NCBI RefSeq assembly: GCF_025567365.1
Contig: NZ_JAOQJG010000003.1
Span: forward strand, 186,001 to 250,000
Direction of reading: 5' to 3'
DNA length: 64,000 nucleotides
Origin: Anaerostipes amylophilus
GTDB lineage: Bacteria > Bacillota > Clostridia > Lachnospirales > Lachnospiraceae
How positions within the stretch are numbered: the first letter of the stretch is position 1; every line of letters begins with the position of its first letter. Below are positions 26,758 through 35,574 of the stretch, in pieces. The notes beneath the pieces were generated by a model. The model was not told the DNA's origin, searched no databases, and saw nothing but the letters and a program-made list of their open reading frames with translations. Both the position numbers and the translations under genes were made by a program.

Positions 26758-28122
26758 TTGAATGATTTAAATATTAACTGGAAAGATTTTTATAAAAATG
26801 TATTTTCACTGGTTGTTCCGATGGCATTACAAAATCTGATCAATGTCGGTGTTACTGCAGCCGATGTTGTAATGCTTGGAAAAGTCAGTGAAAAAGTATT
26901 ATCAGGAGCTTCCCTTGCAGGTCAGATTCAGTATATCATGGTATTGTTCTTATTTGGATTGACGTCAGGTGCAACTGTTCTTACCGCGCAATACTGGGGA
27001 AAAGGTGATAAAACAACGATTGAAAAGATTCTTGCCTTAGGGATCAGATCCGCAGTGATCGTAACGGCAATTTTTACAGTGGCAGCCTTTGCAATTCCAG
27101 CATCCCTAATGAGAATCTTTACAAATGATCCACAGGTGATCGCAGAAGGAGTCAAATATTTAAGAATTGTAGCATGCTCTTATATTATCATGGGAATTAC
27201 CAATGTATACTTATATGTTATGAGAAGCATTGAACGAGTGATCGTAGCGACAGTCGTCTATCTTGTATCATTTTTATGTAATGTGATCTTTAATGCAATT
27301 TTTATTTTTGGATTATTCGGATTTCCAGCATTAGGAATCCGAGGAGCAGCCATTGCAACATTGATCGCAAGGATCGTAGAATTGATTTTGGTCTGTGGTT
27401 ATGCAAAGATTTATAATAAAGATGTAAAATTCAGAGTTCATTATTTTCTACATCAGGACAAATTGTTAGTGAAAGACTTTTTAGTCTATTCCCTGCCAGT
27501 TGTTTTAAATGAAGTGATGTGGGGACTTGGAACATCAGCAAATACAGCTGTTCTTGGACATATGGGTAGTTCTGCAGTTGCAGCCAATTCTGTGGCACAG
27601 GTGGCAAGACAGTTAGCAACCGTCGTATCCTTTGGATTATCCAGTGCAACAGCAATCTATCTTGGTAAGACGATCGGAGAGAAGAAATTTGATCATGCCA
27701 GAGCTTATGCGAAACGATTTATTATTTTAAGTGTGGTTATGGGAGTAATTGGCGGGGCATTGATCTTAATTGCTTCCCCAGTTGTGATTTCTTTCTTATC
27801 ACTAAGTGCAGCTGCAAGATATTATCTGAAGATGATGTTTTATGTGATGTCTTATTTTGTGATCGCACAGGCATTTAATACAACAATGGTTGTTGGAATC
27901 TTCCGCTCTGGAGGCGATACAAAGTTTGGCCTGATCATGGATGTATCAACGATGTGGGGATGCTCCATTTTGTTAGGTGCATTGGCAGCATTTGTATTTC
28001 ATTGGAGTGTACCGGCAGTTTATGTCTTATTGATGAGTGATGAATTGATCAAAGTGCCGATCACATCGATCAGGTATCGTAGTTTTAAATGGTTAAAAGA
28101 TGTGACAAGAGATAACGTTTAA
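26758..28122 (+). CDS. MATE family efflux transporter
   Basis: 454 aa, about 12 membrane helices. MATE features: LVVPMALQNLINVGVTAADVVMLG at the N-terminus, GLTSGATVLTAQYWGKGD, and the matching second half (SLPVVLNEVMWGLGTSANTAVLGHMG). Exports cationic compounds using Na+ or H+ gradients; substrate unknown. The start is TTG at 26758, with GGAG 7-10 bases upstream and no better ATG in frame. selD follows after 38 bases. Confidence 0.88.
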   Translation: MNDLNINWKDFYKNVFSLVVPMALQNLINVGVTAADVVMLGKVSEKVLSGASLAGQIQYIMVLFLFGLTSGATVLTAQYWGKGDKTTIEKILALGIRSAVIVTAIFTVAAFAIPASLMRIFTNDPQVIAEGVKYLRIVACSYIIMGITNVYLYVMRSIERVIVATVVYLVSFLCNVIFNAIFIFGLFGFPALGIRGAAIATLIARIVELILVCGYAKIYNKDVKFRVHYFLHQDKLLVKDFLVYSLPVVLNEVMWGLGTSANTAVLGHMGSSAVAANSVAQVARQLATVVSFGLSSATAIYLGKTIGEKKFDHARAYAKRFIILSVVMGVIGGALILIASPVVISFLSLSAAARYYLKMMFYVMSYFVIAQAFNTTMVVGIFRSGGDTKFGLIMDVSTMWGCSILLGALAAFVFHWSVPAVYVLLMSDELIKVPITSIRYRSFKWLKDVTRDNV

Positions 28123-28160
28123 GAGGTATTGAAAGAGATATTTAAGGGAGGAAAATTTCT

Positions 28161-29198
28161 ATGGAAACAGAAGTAAAATTAACGAAACTTGCCCAGTGTG
28201 CAGGATGTGGGGCAAAGGTCGGAGCTGGAACTCTGGCAAAGTTATTAGATGGAATTCCAACAAGATCGGATGAACGATTACTGGTTGGATTCGACAAAAG
28301 TGATGATGCTTCTGTCTATAAAATTGATGATAATACAGCACTTGTTCAGACTCTGGATTTCTTTCCACCGATCGTTGATGATCCGGAAATGTTTGGGGAA
28401 ATCGCAGCGGTCAATGCAATCAGTGATATCTATGCGATGGGAGCTGATCCCAAATTGGCTTTAAATATCATGTGTGTCACAAAAGATATGCCAAAGGACA
28501 GTATACAGGCAATTTTACGCGGGGGTTATAAGAAAGCATATGAAGCAGGAGTGATCATCACAGGTGGTCATACAATTCATGATCAGGAACCAAAGTATGG
28601 TTTATCCGTTTCAGGATTTGTGCATCCAAAGAAATTTCTGACAAACAGTGGTGCAAAACCTGGAGATGTCTTGATTCTTACGAAACCATTAGGAGTCGGG
28701 ATTCTAACAACATCCGCCAAAGCAGAATTTATCGATCAGAAAGTGATGGATAAGATTTATGATCAGATGAGACAATTAAATAAATATGCCAGAGATATCA
28801 TGGTAAAATACGCTGTTCACAGTTGTACGGATGTGACTGGATTTGGTTTGCTCGGACATGGGTATGAGATGGCACAGGGAAGTAATGTGACGATCCATTT
28901 TATGACAAAAGAGATTCCATATCACAAAGAAGCATTAGAGATGGCAGATCTTGGAATGATCCCGGAAGGAGCCTATCGAAACCGCAAATATGCAAGTGCA
29001 GGAGTCTCAAAAGCAAAAGAAATCAAGAGGGCCATGGAAGATATTTTATACGATCCACAGACATCCGGAGGACTGATGATCGCAGTCGATGAAAAAGATG
29101 CAAAAAATTTATTAAAAGATTTACAGAATACGATCCCATGTGCTAAAATAATTGGGTATGTAGAAGATAAAGAAGAGAAATCAATTATATTAGAATAG
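28161..29198 (+). CDS. selD: Selenophosphate synthetase
   Basis: 345 aa. Starts LTKLAQCAGCGAKVGAGTL; the catalytic position in the xGCGAK motif is Cys (TGT), not selenocysteine. Further motifs: FDKSDDASVY, VQTLDFFPPIVDDPEMFG, ITGGHTIHDQEPKYGLSVSG, DVTGFGLLGHGYEMA. It makes selenophosphate from selenide and ATP. The downstream genes (YedF-like, DUF3343, YqeB/YqeC/XdhC-like) indicate that the selenium goes to a selenium-dependent molybdenum hydroxylase cofactor; no selA or selB is in the window. GGGAGG ribosome site. Confidence 0.96.
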   Translation: METEVKLTKLAQCAGCGAKVGAGTLAKLLDGIPTRSDERLLVGFDKSDDASVYKIDDNTALVQTLDFFPPIVDDPEMFGEIAAVNAISDIYAMGADPKLALNIMCVTKDMPKDSIQAILRGGYKKAYEAGVIITGGHTIHDQEPKYGLSVSGFVHPKKFLTNSGAKPGDVLILTKPLGVGILTTSAKAEFIDQKVMDKIYDQMRQLNKYARDIMVKYAVHSCTDVTGFGLLGHGYEMAQGSNVTIHFMTKEIPYHKEALEMADLGMIPEGAYRNRKYASAGVSKAKEIKRAMEDILYDPQTSGGLMIAVDEKDAKNLLKDLQNTIPCAKIIGYVEDKEEKSIILE

Positions 29199-29207
29199 AA
29201 CATAAAA

Positions 29208-29245
29208 CAGACAGGAAGGATCTTAAGATGAAGAAAGATTGTCCT
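29208..29245 (+). terminator. Hairpin between selD and moaA
   Basis: cagacagga (29208-29216) pairs with tcctgtctg (29232-29240), followed by a weak T-run (ATTTTG). A partial terminator or attenuator is likely, as the genes on both sides are functionally linked. Confidence 0.5.
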
Positions 29246-29262
29246 GTCTGATTTTGAGCAAT

Positions 29263-29286
29263 CGTTATTCTCATTTGAGAATAACG
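29263..29286 (+). promoter_or_regulatory. Perfect hairpin next to the moaA ribosome site
   Basis: Ten-base perfect arms cgttattctc / gagaataacg with a 4-base loop, ending 2 bases before AGGAGAG. Could be a protein-bound operator or an RNA stem affecting moaA translation. It lacks the known Moco-RNA consensus. Confidence 0.45.
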
Positions 29287-29299
29287 ACAGGAGAGAAGA

Positions 29300-30259
29300 A
29301 TGAAAGATCAATTTCAAAGAACGATTGATTATGCCAGAATATCGATCACGGACCGCTGCAATCTATATTGTACCTACTGCCGCCCAGATCATGAGGAAAA
29401 GTTATCTCATAAGGATATTTTAAGATATGAAGAAATCCTAAGATTATGTAAGATTCTTACTAAGCTTGGAATTGACAAATTTAAGATCACAGGTGGAGAA
29501 CCATTGGTACGAAAAGGCTGCGCAGATTTTATTTATGAATTAAAAAAGATGAATAAGGTAAGTAAAGTTACATTAACAACAAATGCAATTTTTTTATCAA
29601 GAGATTTGGATAAATTAACAGAAGCAGGAATTGACGGGATCAACGTAAGTCTTGATTTTATGGATTGTGAAAAATATAAAAATATCACAGGATATGATGG
29701 CTATGAAAAGGTTATGAAAGCTATCAAAGAAGCAGCTTATATGGGATTGAACGTAAAGATCAATACCGTACTGACAGAACAGACAACGATGGAGGATATC
29801 CAGAAATTTATAGACTATATAAAATATCATAAAATTTGTATCCGATTCATCGAACAAATGCCACTTGGAAACAAACAGATCACATCATCTTTGTCACGAG
29901 ATGAGATCAGAAAGAATCTAAAAGATCAAGGAATTAGATTTCATAAAGTAGAACAAAAAATCGGAAATGGTCCGGCAGTTTATGAAACAATGGAAGGTTA
30001 TAAAGGAATGATCGGATGGATCGAAGCATTGCATGGAAAGTTTTGTGACAGATGCAATCGTATTCGCCTGACATCGACTGGAGGAGTTAAACCATGTCTT
30101 TATTACCAAGAAGCAGGGAATATCAGAAAACTATTAAGAAATGGAAGTTCTGACGAAGAAATCAAAAAGGTGTTAGAAGAGATCATTTACAAAAAACCAC
30201 AGGCACATCATTTTGAAGACAAGCCGTCAGACAGTAAGATGTATACAATTGGAGGATAA
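29300..30259 (+). CDS. moaA: GTP 3',8-cyclase (radical SAM)
   Basis: 319 aa. Radical-SAM motif in ITDRCNLYCTYCRPD (CxxxCxxC), GGEP in TGGEPLVRKGC, and C-terminal second cluster Cys in FCDRCNRIRLTSTGGVKPCLYY. With MoaC it makes cyclic pyranopterin monophosphate, the first molybdopterin intermediate. Lacks the usual extreme C-terminal GG tail as a bare diglycine but ends TIGG. Six bases before moaC. Confidence 0.95.
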   Translation: MKDQFQRTIDYARISITDRCNLYCTYCRPDHEEKLSHKDILRYEEILRLCKILTKLGIDKFKITGGEPLVRKGCADFIYELKKMNKVSKVTLTTNAIFLSRDLDKLTEAGIDGINVSLDFMDCEKYKNITGYDGYEKVMKAIKEAAYMGLNVKINTVLTEQTTMEDIQKFIDYIKYHKICIRFIEQMPLGNKQITSSLSRDEIRKNLKDQGIRFHKVEQKIGNGPAVYETMEGYKGMIGWIEALHGKFCDRCNRIRLTSTGGVKPCLYYQEAGNIRKLLRNGSSDEEIKKVLEEIIYKKPQAHHFEDKPSDSKMYTIGG

Positions 30260-30264
30260 TATCA

Positions 30265-30747
30265 ATGGGAGAATTTTCACATTTTGACCAGCATGGAAAT
30301 GCAGTCATGGTCGATGTAACAGAAAAAAAAGAAACAACAAGAACTGCGATCGCACAGGGAAAGATCAAAGTCAATGATGAAATCTTTGCGAAAGTCAAAG
30401 AAGGAAGTATGGCAAAAGGAGATGTCTTAGGAACTGCAAGGATCGCAGGGATCATGGCAGCAAAGAAGACATTTGAACTGATCCCGATGTGCCATCTTCT
30501 GATGCTTACAAAGTGTAAAGTTGACTTTGAAATGTTAGAAGAGACCAAAGAGATCAAAGCGGTCTGCCTTGTTAAAACAACAGGAAAAACAGGGGTTGAG
30601 ATGGAAGCTTTGACAGGAGTCCAGGTTGCCTTATTAACGATTTATGATATGTGTAAGGCAATCGATAAACATATGGTCATGTCAGATATTCATTTAGTGG
30701 AAAAAACAGGTGGAAAGAGTGGTGATTTTACATGGAAGGAATCATAA
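30265..30747 (+). CDS. moaC: Cyclic pyranopterin monophosphate synthase
   Basis: 160 aa, standard length. Catalytic region MCHLLMLTKCKVDFE, EALTGVQVALLTIYDMCKAIDK and the conserved C-terminal LVEKTGGKSGDF. It completes the ring rearrangement started by MoaA. GGAGG within the end of moaA serves as ribosome site, and its last 16 bases overlap the next gene. Confidence 0.96.
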   Translation: MGEFSHFDQHGNAVMVDVTEKKETTRTAIAQGKIKVNDEIFAKVKEGSMAKGDVLGTARIAGIMAAKKTFELIPMCHLLMLTKCKVDFEMLEETKEIKAVCLVKTTGKTGVEMEALTGVQVALLTIYDMCKAIDKHMVMSDIHLVEKTGGKSGDFTWKES

Positions 30748-31670
30748 AAGCGGTTTGTATCAGTGAAAAACGTGGAACGGTAAAGAAAAATATCAATGAA
30801 GTGAAAGTGATCAAAGACTTTGGATTAGAAGGAGATGCACATGCAGGGAAATGGCACCGACAGGTCAGTTTTTTAAGTGCGGATATCGTAGATGAATTCA
30901 ATGAAAAAGGAGCATCTGTGATCGAAGGTGATTTTGGAGAAAATGTGCTTGTTTATGGGATTGATTTTAAGAAATTACCAGTTGGAACAAAATTGATCTG
31001 TAATGATGTAAAGTTTGAAGTTACTCAGATTGGAAAAGAGTGCCACAGTCACTGTGAGATTTACAAACGTGTGGGAGACTGCATTATGCCAAGAGAAGGA
31101 ATTTTTGCAAAAGTGTTAGAAGGTGGAATGATCAAAGTTGGAGATAAGATTAAAGTTATTTATCCAGACAAAGATATGCCATATCAGGCTGCAGTCATCA
31201 CATTAAGTGATAAAGGATCCAGAGGAGAACGAGTAGACACAAGTGGTCCAAAAGCAAGTGAGATTTTAAGAGAACATGGATTTGAGATCATAGAAGAAAT
31301 CCTTCTTCCAGATGAGATGGCACAGATCAAAAAAGAATTGATCCGTTTAAGTGACAGTCGTCAGGTTGATCTGATCATTACAACTGGAGGAACAGGACTT
31401 TCCCCAAGAGATTGTACACCAGAAGCAACTTTAGCCGTGGCTGACAGAAATGTACCTGGAATCGCAGAGGCAATCCGTGCAGGGTCTATGACGATCACAA
31501 AACGAGCCATGTTATCAAGAGGGGTCAGTGTCATAAGAAAGAAAACACTGATCATCAATCTTCCGGGTAGCAAAAAGGCAGTCGAAGAGGGTCTTTCCTT
31601 TATTATTGACCAGCTGCCACACGGATTAGATACATTAAGAGGAAATACACAGGATTGTGGAAGAAACTAA
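30732..31670 (+). CDS. MOSC domain fused to MogA/MoaB-type protein
   Basis: 312 aa. Residues 1 to about 145 are a MOSC domain (LEGDAHAGKWHRQVSFLS, GDFGENVLVYG, conserved Cys in GKECHSHCEIYKR), implicated in sulfur transfer to molybdenum cofactor. Residues about 150-312 are a MogA/MoaB molybdopterin-binding domain (VITLSDKGSRGERVDTSGP, TTGGTGLSPRDCTPEAT, LPGSKKAVEEG) that adenylylates molybdopterin. The fusion would combine pterin activation with sulfur or selenium handling in one chain. Overlaps moaC by 16 bases. Confidence 0.9.
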   Translation: MEGIIKAVCISEKRGTVKKNINEVKVIKDFGLEGDAHAGKWHRQVSFLSADIVDEFNEKGASVIEGDFGENVLVYGIDFKKLPVGTKLICNDVKFEVTQIGKECHSHCEIYKRVGDCIMPREGIFAKVLEGGMIKVGDKIKVIYPDKDMPYQAAVITLSDKGSRGERVDTSGPKASEILREHGFEIIEEILLPDEMAQIKKELIRLSDSRQVDLIITTGGTGLSPRDCTPEATLAVADRNVPGIAEAIRAGSMTITKRAMLSRGVSVIRKKTLIINLPGSKKAVEEGLSFIIDQLPHGLDTLRGNTQDCGRN

Positions 31671-31685
31671 GAGAGGAGATAATCT

Positions 31686-32360
31686 ATGGATACATCACCG
31701 ATCATTATATCGATGAAAACAGCAATCGTTGCCATTGTATTTACATTTATTCTAGGATTGTTTGCTGCTCGATGGATCTTATATCGTAAATCTGAAGCGG
31801 CAAAGATCTTCTGGGATGGAATTTTTACGATGCCGTTAGTATTACCGCCAACGGTTGCAGGATTTTTCCTGCTTGTATTTTTTGGCTCTTACGGTCCAGT
31901 CGGAAAGCTGTTTGAAGATTATCTAGGGATCAGGATCGCATTTTCATGGGGAGCGACGATCCTTGCGGCAGTTGTGATGTCATTTCCGCTAATGTATCGT
32001 TCGGCAAGAGGTGCCTTAGAACAGATTGACGATGATCTGATCTTTGCGGCAAGAACACTTGGAATGAGTGAGTGGTGCATTTTTTTTAAGGTTATGATCC
32101 CAAATGCATTACCAGGGATCATTTCCGGTGGAGTACTTGCATTTGCCAGAGGACTCGGAGAATTTGGAGCGACAGCAATGATCGCTGGAAATATTCCGGG
32201 AAGAACAAGAACACTGCCACTTGCGGTATATTCTGAAGTCGCAGCAGGAAATATGGACGCAGCATATCAGTATGTTTTAGTGATCGTAGTCATTTGTTTT
32301 GCAATTGTAGCAGCTATGAATATTTATCTGATCATGGAAAAGAAAAAGCAGGAAGCCTAA
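31686..32360 (+). CDS. modB: Molybdate ABC transporter permease
   Basis: 224 aa, five membrane helices. Family motif for docking to the ATPase: AARTLGMSEWCIFFKVMIPNALPGIISG, and LARGLGEFGATAM-like AFARGLGEFGATAMIAGN. Forms the channel for molybdate (or tungstate) together with ModA and ModC, which follow. Confidence 0.93.
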   Translation: MDTSPIIISMKTAIVAIVFTFILGLFAARWILYRKSEAAKIFWDGIFTMPLVLPPTVAGFFLLVFFGSYGPVGKLFEDYLGIRIAFSWGATILAAVVMSFPLMYRSARGALEQIDDDLIFAARTLGMSEWCIFFKVMIPNALPGIISGGVLAFARGLGEFGATAMIAGNIPGRTRTLPLAVYSEVAAGNMDAAYQYVLVIVVICFAIVAAMNIYLIMEKKKQEA

Positions 32361-32370
32361 GGAGAGATTT

Positions 32371-33027
32371 ATGAGTCTTGAAGTAAAGATCAAAAAGAAA
32401 TTAAAAGAGTTTACGTTAGAGTCAGAACTTCATGTAGAAACAGGATGTACAGGACTTATGGGGCCTTCTGGAAGTGGAAAAAGCATTACATTGAAATGCA
32501 TTGCAGGAGTGCAGACAGCCGATAGTGGAAGGATTATACTAGATGGAAGAGTTCTTTATGATTCTGAAAAGAAAATCAATCTTTCACCACAAAAGAGAAA
32601 GATTGGATATTTATTTCAGGGATATGCATTGTTTCCCAATATGACAATTGAAGAAAACATCAAAACAGGATTAAAAGCCAAAAAGCTTCCGAAAGATGAA
32701 ATCAAACAAAAGGCAAATGATATGATGAAACGATTTCATATTGAAGAATTAGCAAAAAGATATCCAAGACAAATTTCAGGTGGACAAAAACAGAGAACAG
32801 CATTAGCCAGAATGCTTGCCTGTGAACCAGAAGTCATTTTGATGGATGAGCCATTTTCAGCGTTGGACGAATACTTAAGAGAACAGATGCAAGATGAACT
32901 TTCTAATATGCTTACAATGTTAAACAAACCAGCGATCTTAGTGAGTCACAGCAGTAAGGAAGTAGAAAATCTATGTGACAAAAAATATCATATTCAAAGA
33001 GGGCATCTGAAAGAAGTCGCATTATAA
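32371..33027 (+). CDS. modC: Molybdate ABC transporter ATPase, short form
   Basis: 218 aa. Walker A GPSGSGKS, Q-loop YLFQGYALFPNMT, signature SGGQKQRTALARML, Walker B VILMDEPFSALD, switch His VSHSSKEV. It ends after the ATPase domain, so the C-terminal MOP/TOBE molybdate-sensing domain of classical ModC (about 350 aa) is missing. Ten bases after modB, same operon. Confidence 0.92.
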   Translation: MSLEVKIKKKLKEFTLESELHVETGCTGLMGPSGSGKSITLKCIAGVQTADSGRIILDGRVLYDSEKKINLSPQKRKIGYLFQGYALFPNMTIEENIKTGLKAKKLPKDEIKQKANDMMKRFHIEELAKRYPRQISGGQKQRTALARMLACEPEVILMDEPFSALDEYLREQMQDELSNMLTMLNKPAILVSHSSKEVENLCDKKYHIQRGHLKEVAL

Positions 33028-33083
33028 AATAGGGTAACGATAAAATTTTACACAATATTATTAAGAAAGTGAGGAAGTTACAA

Positions 33084-33896
33084 ATGAAAAAGAGACTTTT
33101 AGCTGTGCTATTAGCAGGAGCTATGGTTCTTTCCATAACAGCGTGTGGAAGCAGCAAAGACAGCTCTAAATCCACAACAGAGGCAGCAAAGAAAGAAGAG
33201 ACAACAACGATTACACTTGCAGCTGCAGCCAGCCTTGAAAAATGTTATACAGAAAAATTAATTCCAATGTTTGAAAAAGAAAACAAAGGAATTAAAGTAG
33301 AAGGAAGCTATGATAGTTCAGGAAAATTACAGAGCCAGATCGAAAACGGAATGGCAGCCGATGTATTTATGTCAGCAGCAACGCAGCAAATGAATAACCT
33401 TGTCAAAGAAAAATATATCAGCAAAGGTGATGTTGTAGAATTATTAGAAAACAAAGTTGTGCTGATCGTACCTAAAAAAGGGAATGCAAAAGTTTCGTCC
33501 TTTCAAGATATCACAAAAGCTGATACAATTGCATTAGGAGATCCTAAGAGTGTTCCAGCGGGAGCTTATGCACAGGAAATCTTTACGAACTTAAAGAATT
33601 GGAATGATGTGAAGAAAAAAGCAAGCTTTGGAACAAACGTAACAGAAGTATTAAACTGGGTAGCAAAAGGAAGTGCCGAGTGTGGTATTGTATATGCAAC
33701 AGATGCAGCAAGCAGCAAAGATGTAAAAGTTTTAACAGAAGCACCAGCAGATTCATTAAAAACACCAGTGATTTATCCAGTTGCAGCATTAAAGAAAAGC
33801 AAAAATAAAGATGCAGCAGATAAATTCGTAAAATTCTTACAGAGTGAAAAAGCATTAAAGGTTTTCAAATCTTATGGATTTACAATCAATAAATAA
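33084..33896 (+). CDS. modA: Molybdate-binding lipoprotein
   Basis: 270 aa from ATG 33084 (GTGAGGAAG precedes it). Lipoprotein signal: KKRLLAVLLAGAMVLSITAC with the Cys at about residue 21. Mature protein matches ModA: AAASLEKCYTEKLIPMFEKE, SYDSSGKLQSQIENG, AADVFMSAA, and GDPKSVPAGAYAQEIF. Captures molybdate or tungstate at the membrane surface for ModBC. Confidence 0.93.
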   Translation: MKKRLLAVLLAGAMVLSITACGSSKDSSKSTTEAAKKEETTTITLAAAASLEKCYTEKLIPMFEKENKGIKVEGSYDSSGKLQSQIENGMAADVFMSAATQQMNNLVKEKYISKGDVVELLENKVVLIVPKKGNAKVSSFQDITKADTIALGDPKSVPAGAYAQEIFTNLKNWNDVKKKASFGTNVTEVLNWVAKGSAECGIVYATDAASSKDVKVLTEAPADSLKTPVIYPVAALKKSKNKDAADKFVKFLQSEKALKVFKSYGFTINK

Positions 33897-33916
33897 GAAG
33901 TAGAAGGTGAAAAACA

Positions 33917-34951
33917 ATGAAATTAGTGGATACAAAAGATGCTGTGGGAACTGTGTTATGCCACGATATCACACAGATCATCAAAGGCGTTACTAAAGAC
34001 GCAAGATTCAGGAAAGGTCATGTCGTCAAAGAAGAAGACATTCCAGTGTTGTTATCCCTTGGAAAAGATCATTTATATGTCTGGGAAGCTGGAGACGATA
34101 TGCTTCATGAAAATGATGCAGCCAGGATTCTTTGCGATCTGTGCAAGAATGAAGGTATGAAAGAGTCTGAAGTCAAGGAGGGTAAGATTGAACTATCTGC
34201 CGAATACGATGGGCTCTTAAAAATAGACAAAGAAAAATTATTTACGGTAAACTCCTTTGGACAGATGATGATCGCAACAAGATCTGGGAATACTCCAGTT
34301 AAAGCGGGCGATAAACTGGCAGGTACAAGAATCATTCCACTGGTCATTGAAAAAGATAAGATGCAGGAAGTCAAAGACAGGGTTGGAGATACGCCAATTC
34401 TGTCTCTTCTACCTTATAAAAAGAAAAAAGCCGTGATCTTAGCCACAGGAAATGAAGTATATTATCATAGAATCGAAGATACATTTACCCCGGTTGTAGT
34501 AGAAAAGATCAAAGAATACGGCGCTGAAGTGACCAGTACAAAACAATTACCAGATGACAATGAACTTTTAACAAAAACAATTTTAGAAGCAATCGAAAAT
34601 GGAGCAGAAATGGTATTATGCACGGGAGGAATGAGTGTCGATCCAGACGACAAAACACCACTCGCGATCAAAAATACAGGAGCAGATATCATATCTTACG
34701 GAGCACCAGTTTTGCCAGGAGCAATGTTTTTACTTGCTTATTACAAGAAAGGTGATAAAATGATTCCGATCATGGGACTTCCTGGATGTGTGATGTATTC
34801 AAAAAGAACCATATTTGATATTGTTCTGCCAAGAATCATGGCAGATGACAAAGTAAGCGCAGAAGAACTTGCACATCTTGGAGAAGGCGGATTATGTCTT
34901 AACTGTAAAGTCTGTACTTATCCAAACTGTGGATTTGGAAAAGGATGGTAG
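33917..34951 (+). CDS. MoeA-related molybdopterin-binding protein with Cys-rich tail
   Basis: 344 aa. Central MoeA/MogA-like domain: ILATGNEVYYHRIEDTFTP, LCTGGMSVDPDDKTPLAI, IMGLPGCVMYSKRTIFDI. It lacks the full four-domain length of MoeA. The last 20 residues carry CLNCKVCTYPNCGFGKGW, a four-Cys pattern that could bind a metal or an iron-sulfur cluster. Proteins of this type occur in selenium-dependent molybdenum hydroxylase loci. Molybdate insertion into the pterin is the likely role. Its stop overlaps the next start. Confidence 0.82.
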   Translation: MKLVDTKDAVGTVLCHDITQIIKGVTKDARFRKGHVVKEEDIPVLLSLGKDHLYVWEAGDDMLHENDAARILCDLCKNEGMKESEVKEGKIELSAEYDGLLKIDKEKLFTVNSFGQMMIATRSGNTPVKAGDKLAGTRIIPLVIEKDKMQEVKDRVGDTPILSLLPYKKKKAVILATGNEVYYHRIEDTFTPVVVEKIKEYGAEVTSTKQLPDDNELLTKTILEAIENGAEMVLCTGGMSVDPDDKTPLAIKNTGADIISYGAPVLPGAMFLLAYYKKGDKMIPIMGLPGCVMYSKRTIFDIVLPRIMADDKVSAEELAHLGEGGLCLNCKVCTYPNCGFGKGW

Positions 34952-35310
34952 AGATGGAATCGTATATACCAAAACATTTTGACTTCAGAGTCAGAGTTTT
35001 TATGGAGGAACCTGACTTTGGAAAAGGAGTTGCACAGTTATTATCATTAACAAGAGAGAAAGGTTCTTTATCTGCAGCATATAAATCTATGGGAATGGCA
35101 GCAAGCAAAGCATGGAAGATCTTAAAGCGTGCAGAGGCAGATCTTGGAGTGAAATTGGTTGAGAGAAGATCCGGTGGAAAACAAGGTGGCGGTTCTAATT
35201 TGACTCCTGAGGGGGAAGATATTTTAAAACGTTATGAGAAATTTCACAAAGAAGTAGCCGAAGCTGCAAAAGAATCTTTTTTAAAAAATTTTGGTGATCT
35301 AGGAGAGTAG
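34945..35310 (+). CDS. ModE N-terminal-like winged-helix regulator
   Basis: 121 aa. LysR-type winged HTH as in ModE: KGVAQLLSLTREKGSLSAAYKSMGMAASKAWKILKRAEADLG, with the wing RRSGGKQGGGSNLTPEG. No molybdate-binding C-terminal domain, so sensing must be indirect or through a partner. Overlaps the MoeA-like gene by 7 bases; an alternative ATG lies at 34954. It probably tunes the molybdate and cofactor operon. Confidence 0.82.
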   Translation: MVEMESYIPKHFDFRVRVFMEEPDFGKGVAQLLSLTREKGSLSAAYKSMGMAASKAWKILKRAEADLGVKLVERRSGGKQGGGSNLTPEGEDILKRYEKFHKEVAEAAKESFLKNFGDLGE

Positions 35311-35319
35311 AAGTAAACG

Positions 35320-35556
35320 ATGAGAAAAAAAGAATTAAAAACAGTCATCACATTTGAGACAACCACACAGGCCATCGGTATGGAAAGTGCCTGCAAAGAA
35401 TATCAGATTGAGGGACGATTGATCCCCGTACCAAAAGAGATCACAGCAGGATGCGGAATGGCATGGATGACCCCTTTAGAAAATGAAGAATCTGTGGTAC
35501 AATTTATGTCAGAACATGAAATCATTCCACAAGGGGTATTTCAAGTAGAAATTTAA
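35320..35556 (+). CDS. DUF3343 putative Se/S carrier-like protein
   Basis: 78 aa. The pattern TVITFETTTQAIGMESACKE, ...RLIPVPKEITAGCGMAWM matches the DUF3343 family, short proteins with a conserved C-G-M segment that occur beside YedF and SelD and are thought to bind or carry selenium or sulfur. Conserved Cys in TAGCGMAW. Lies 9 bases after the winged-helix gene. Confidence 0.8.
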   Translation: MRKKELKTVITFETTTQAIGMESACKEYQIEGRLIPVPKEITAGCGMAWMTPLENEESVVQFMSEHEIIPQGVFQVEI

Positions 35557-35574
35557 ATTGGAGGATAATTAGAT

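Noticed and set aside
28161..28220. Selenocysteine in SelD
   Set aside because: The catalytic position is encoded by TGT (Cys), and no in-frame TGA occurs in the gene.
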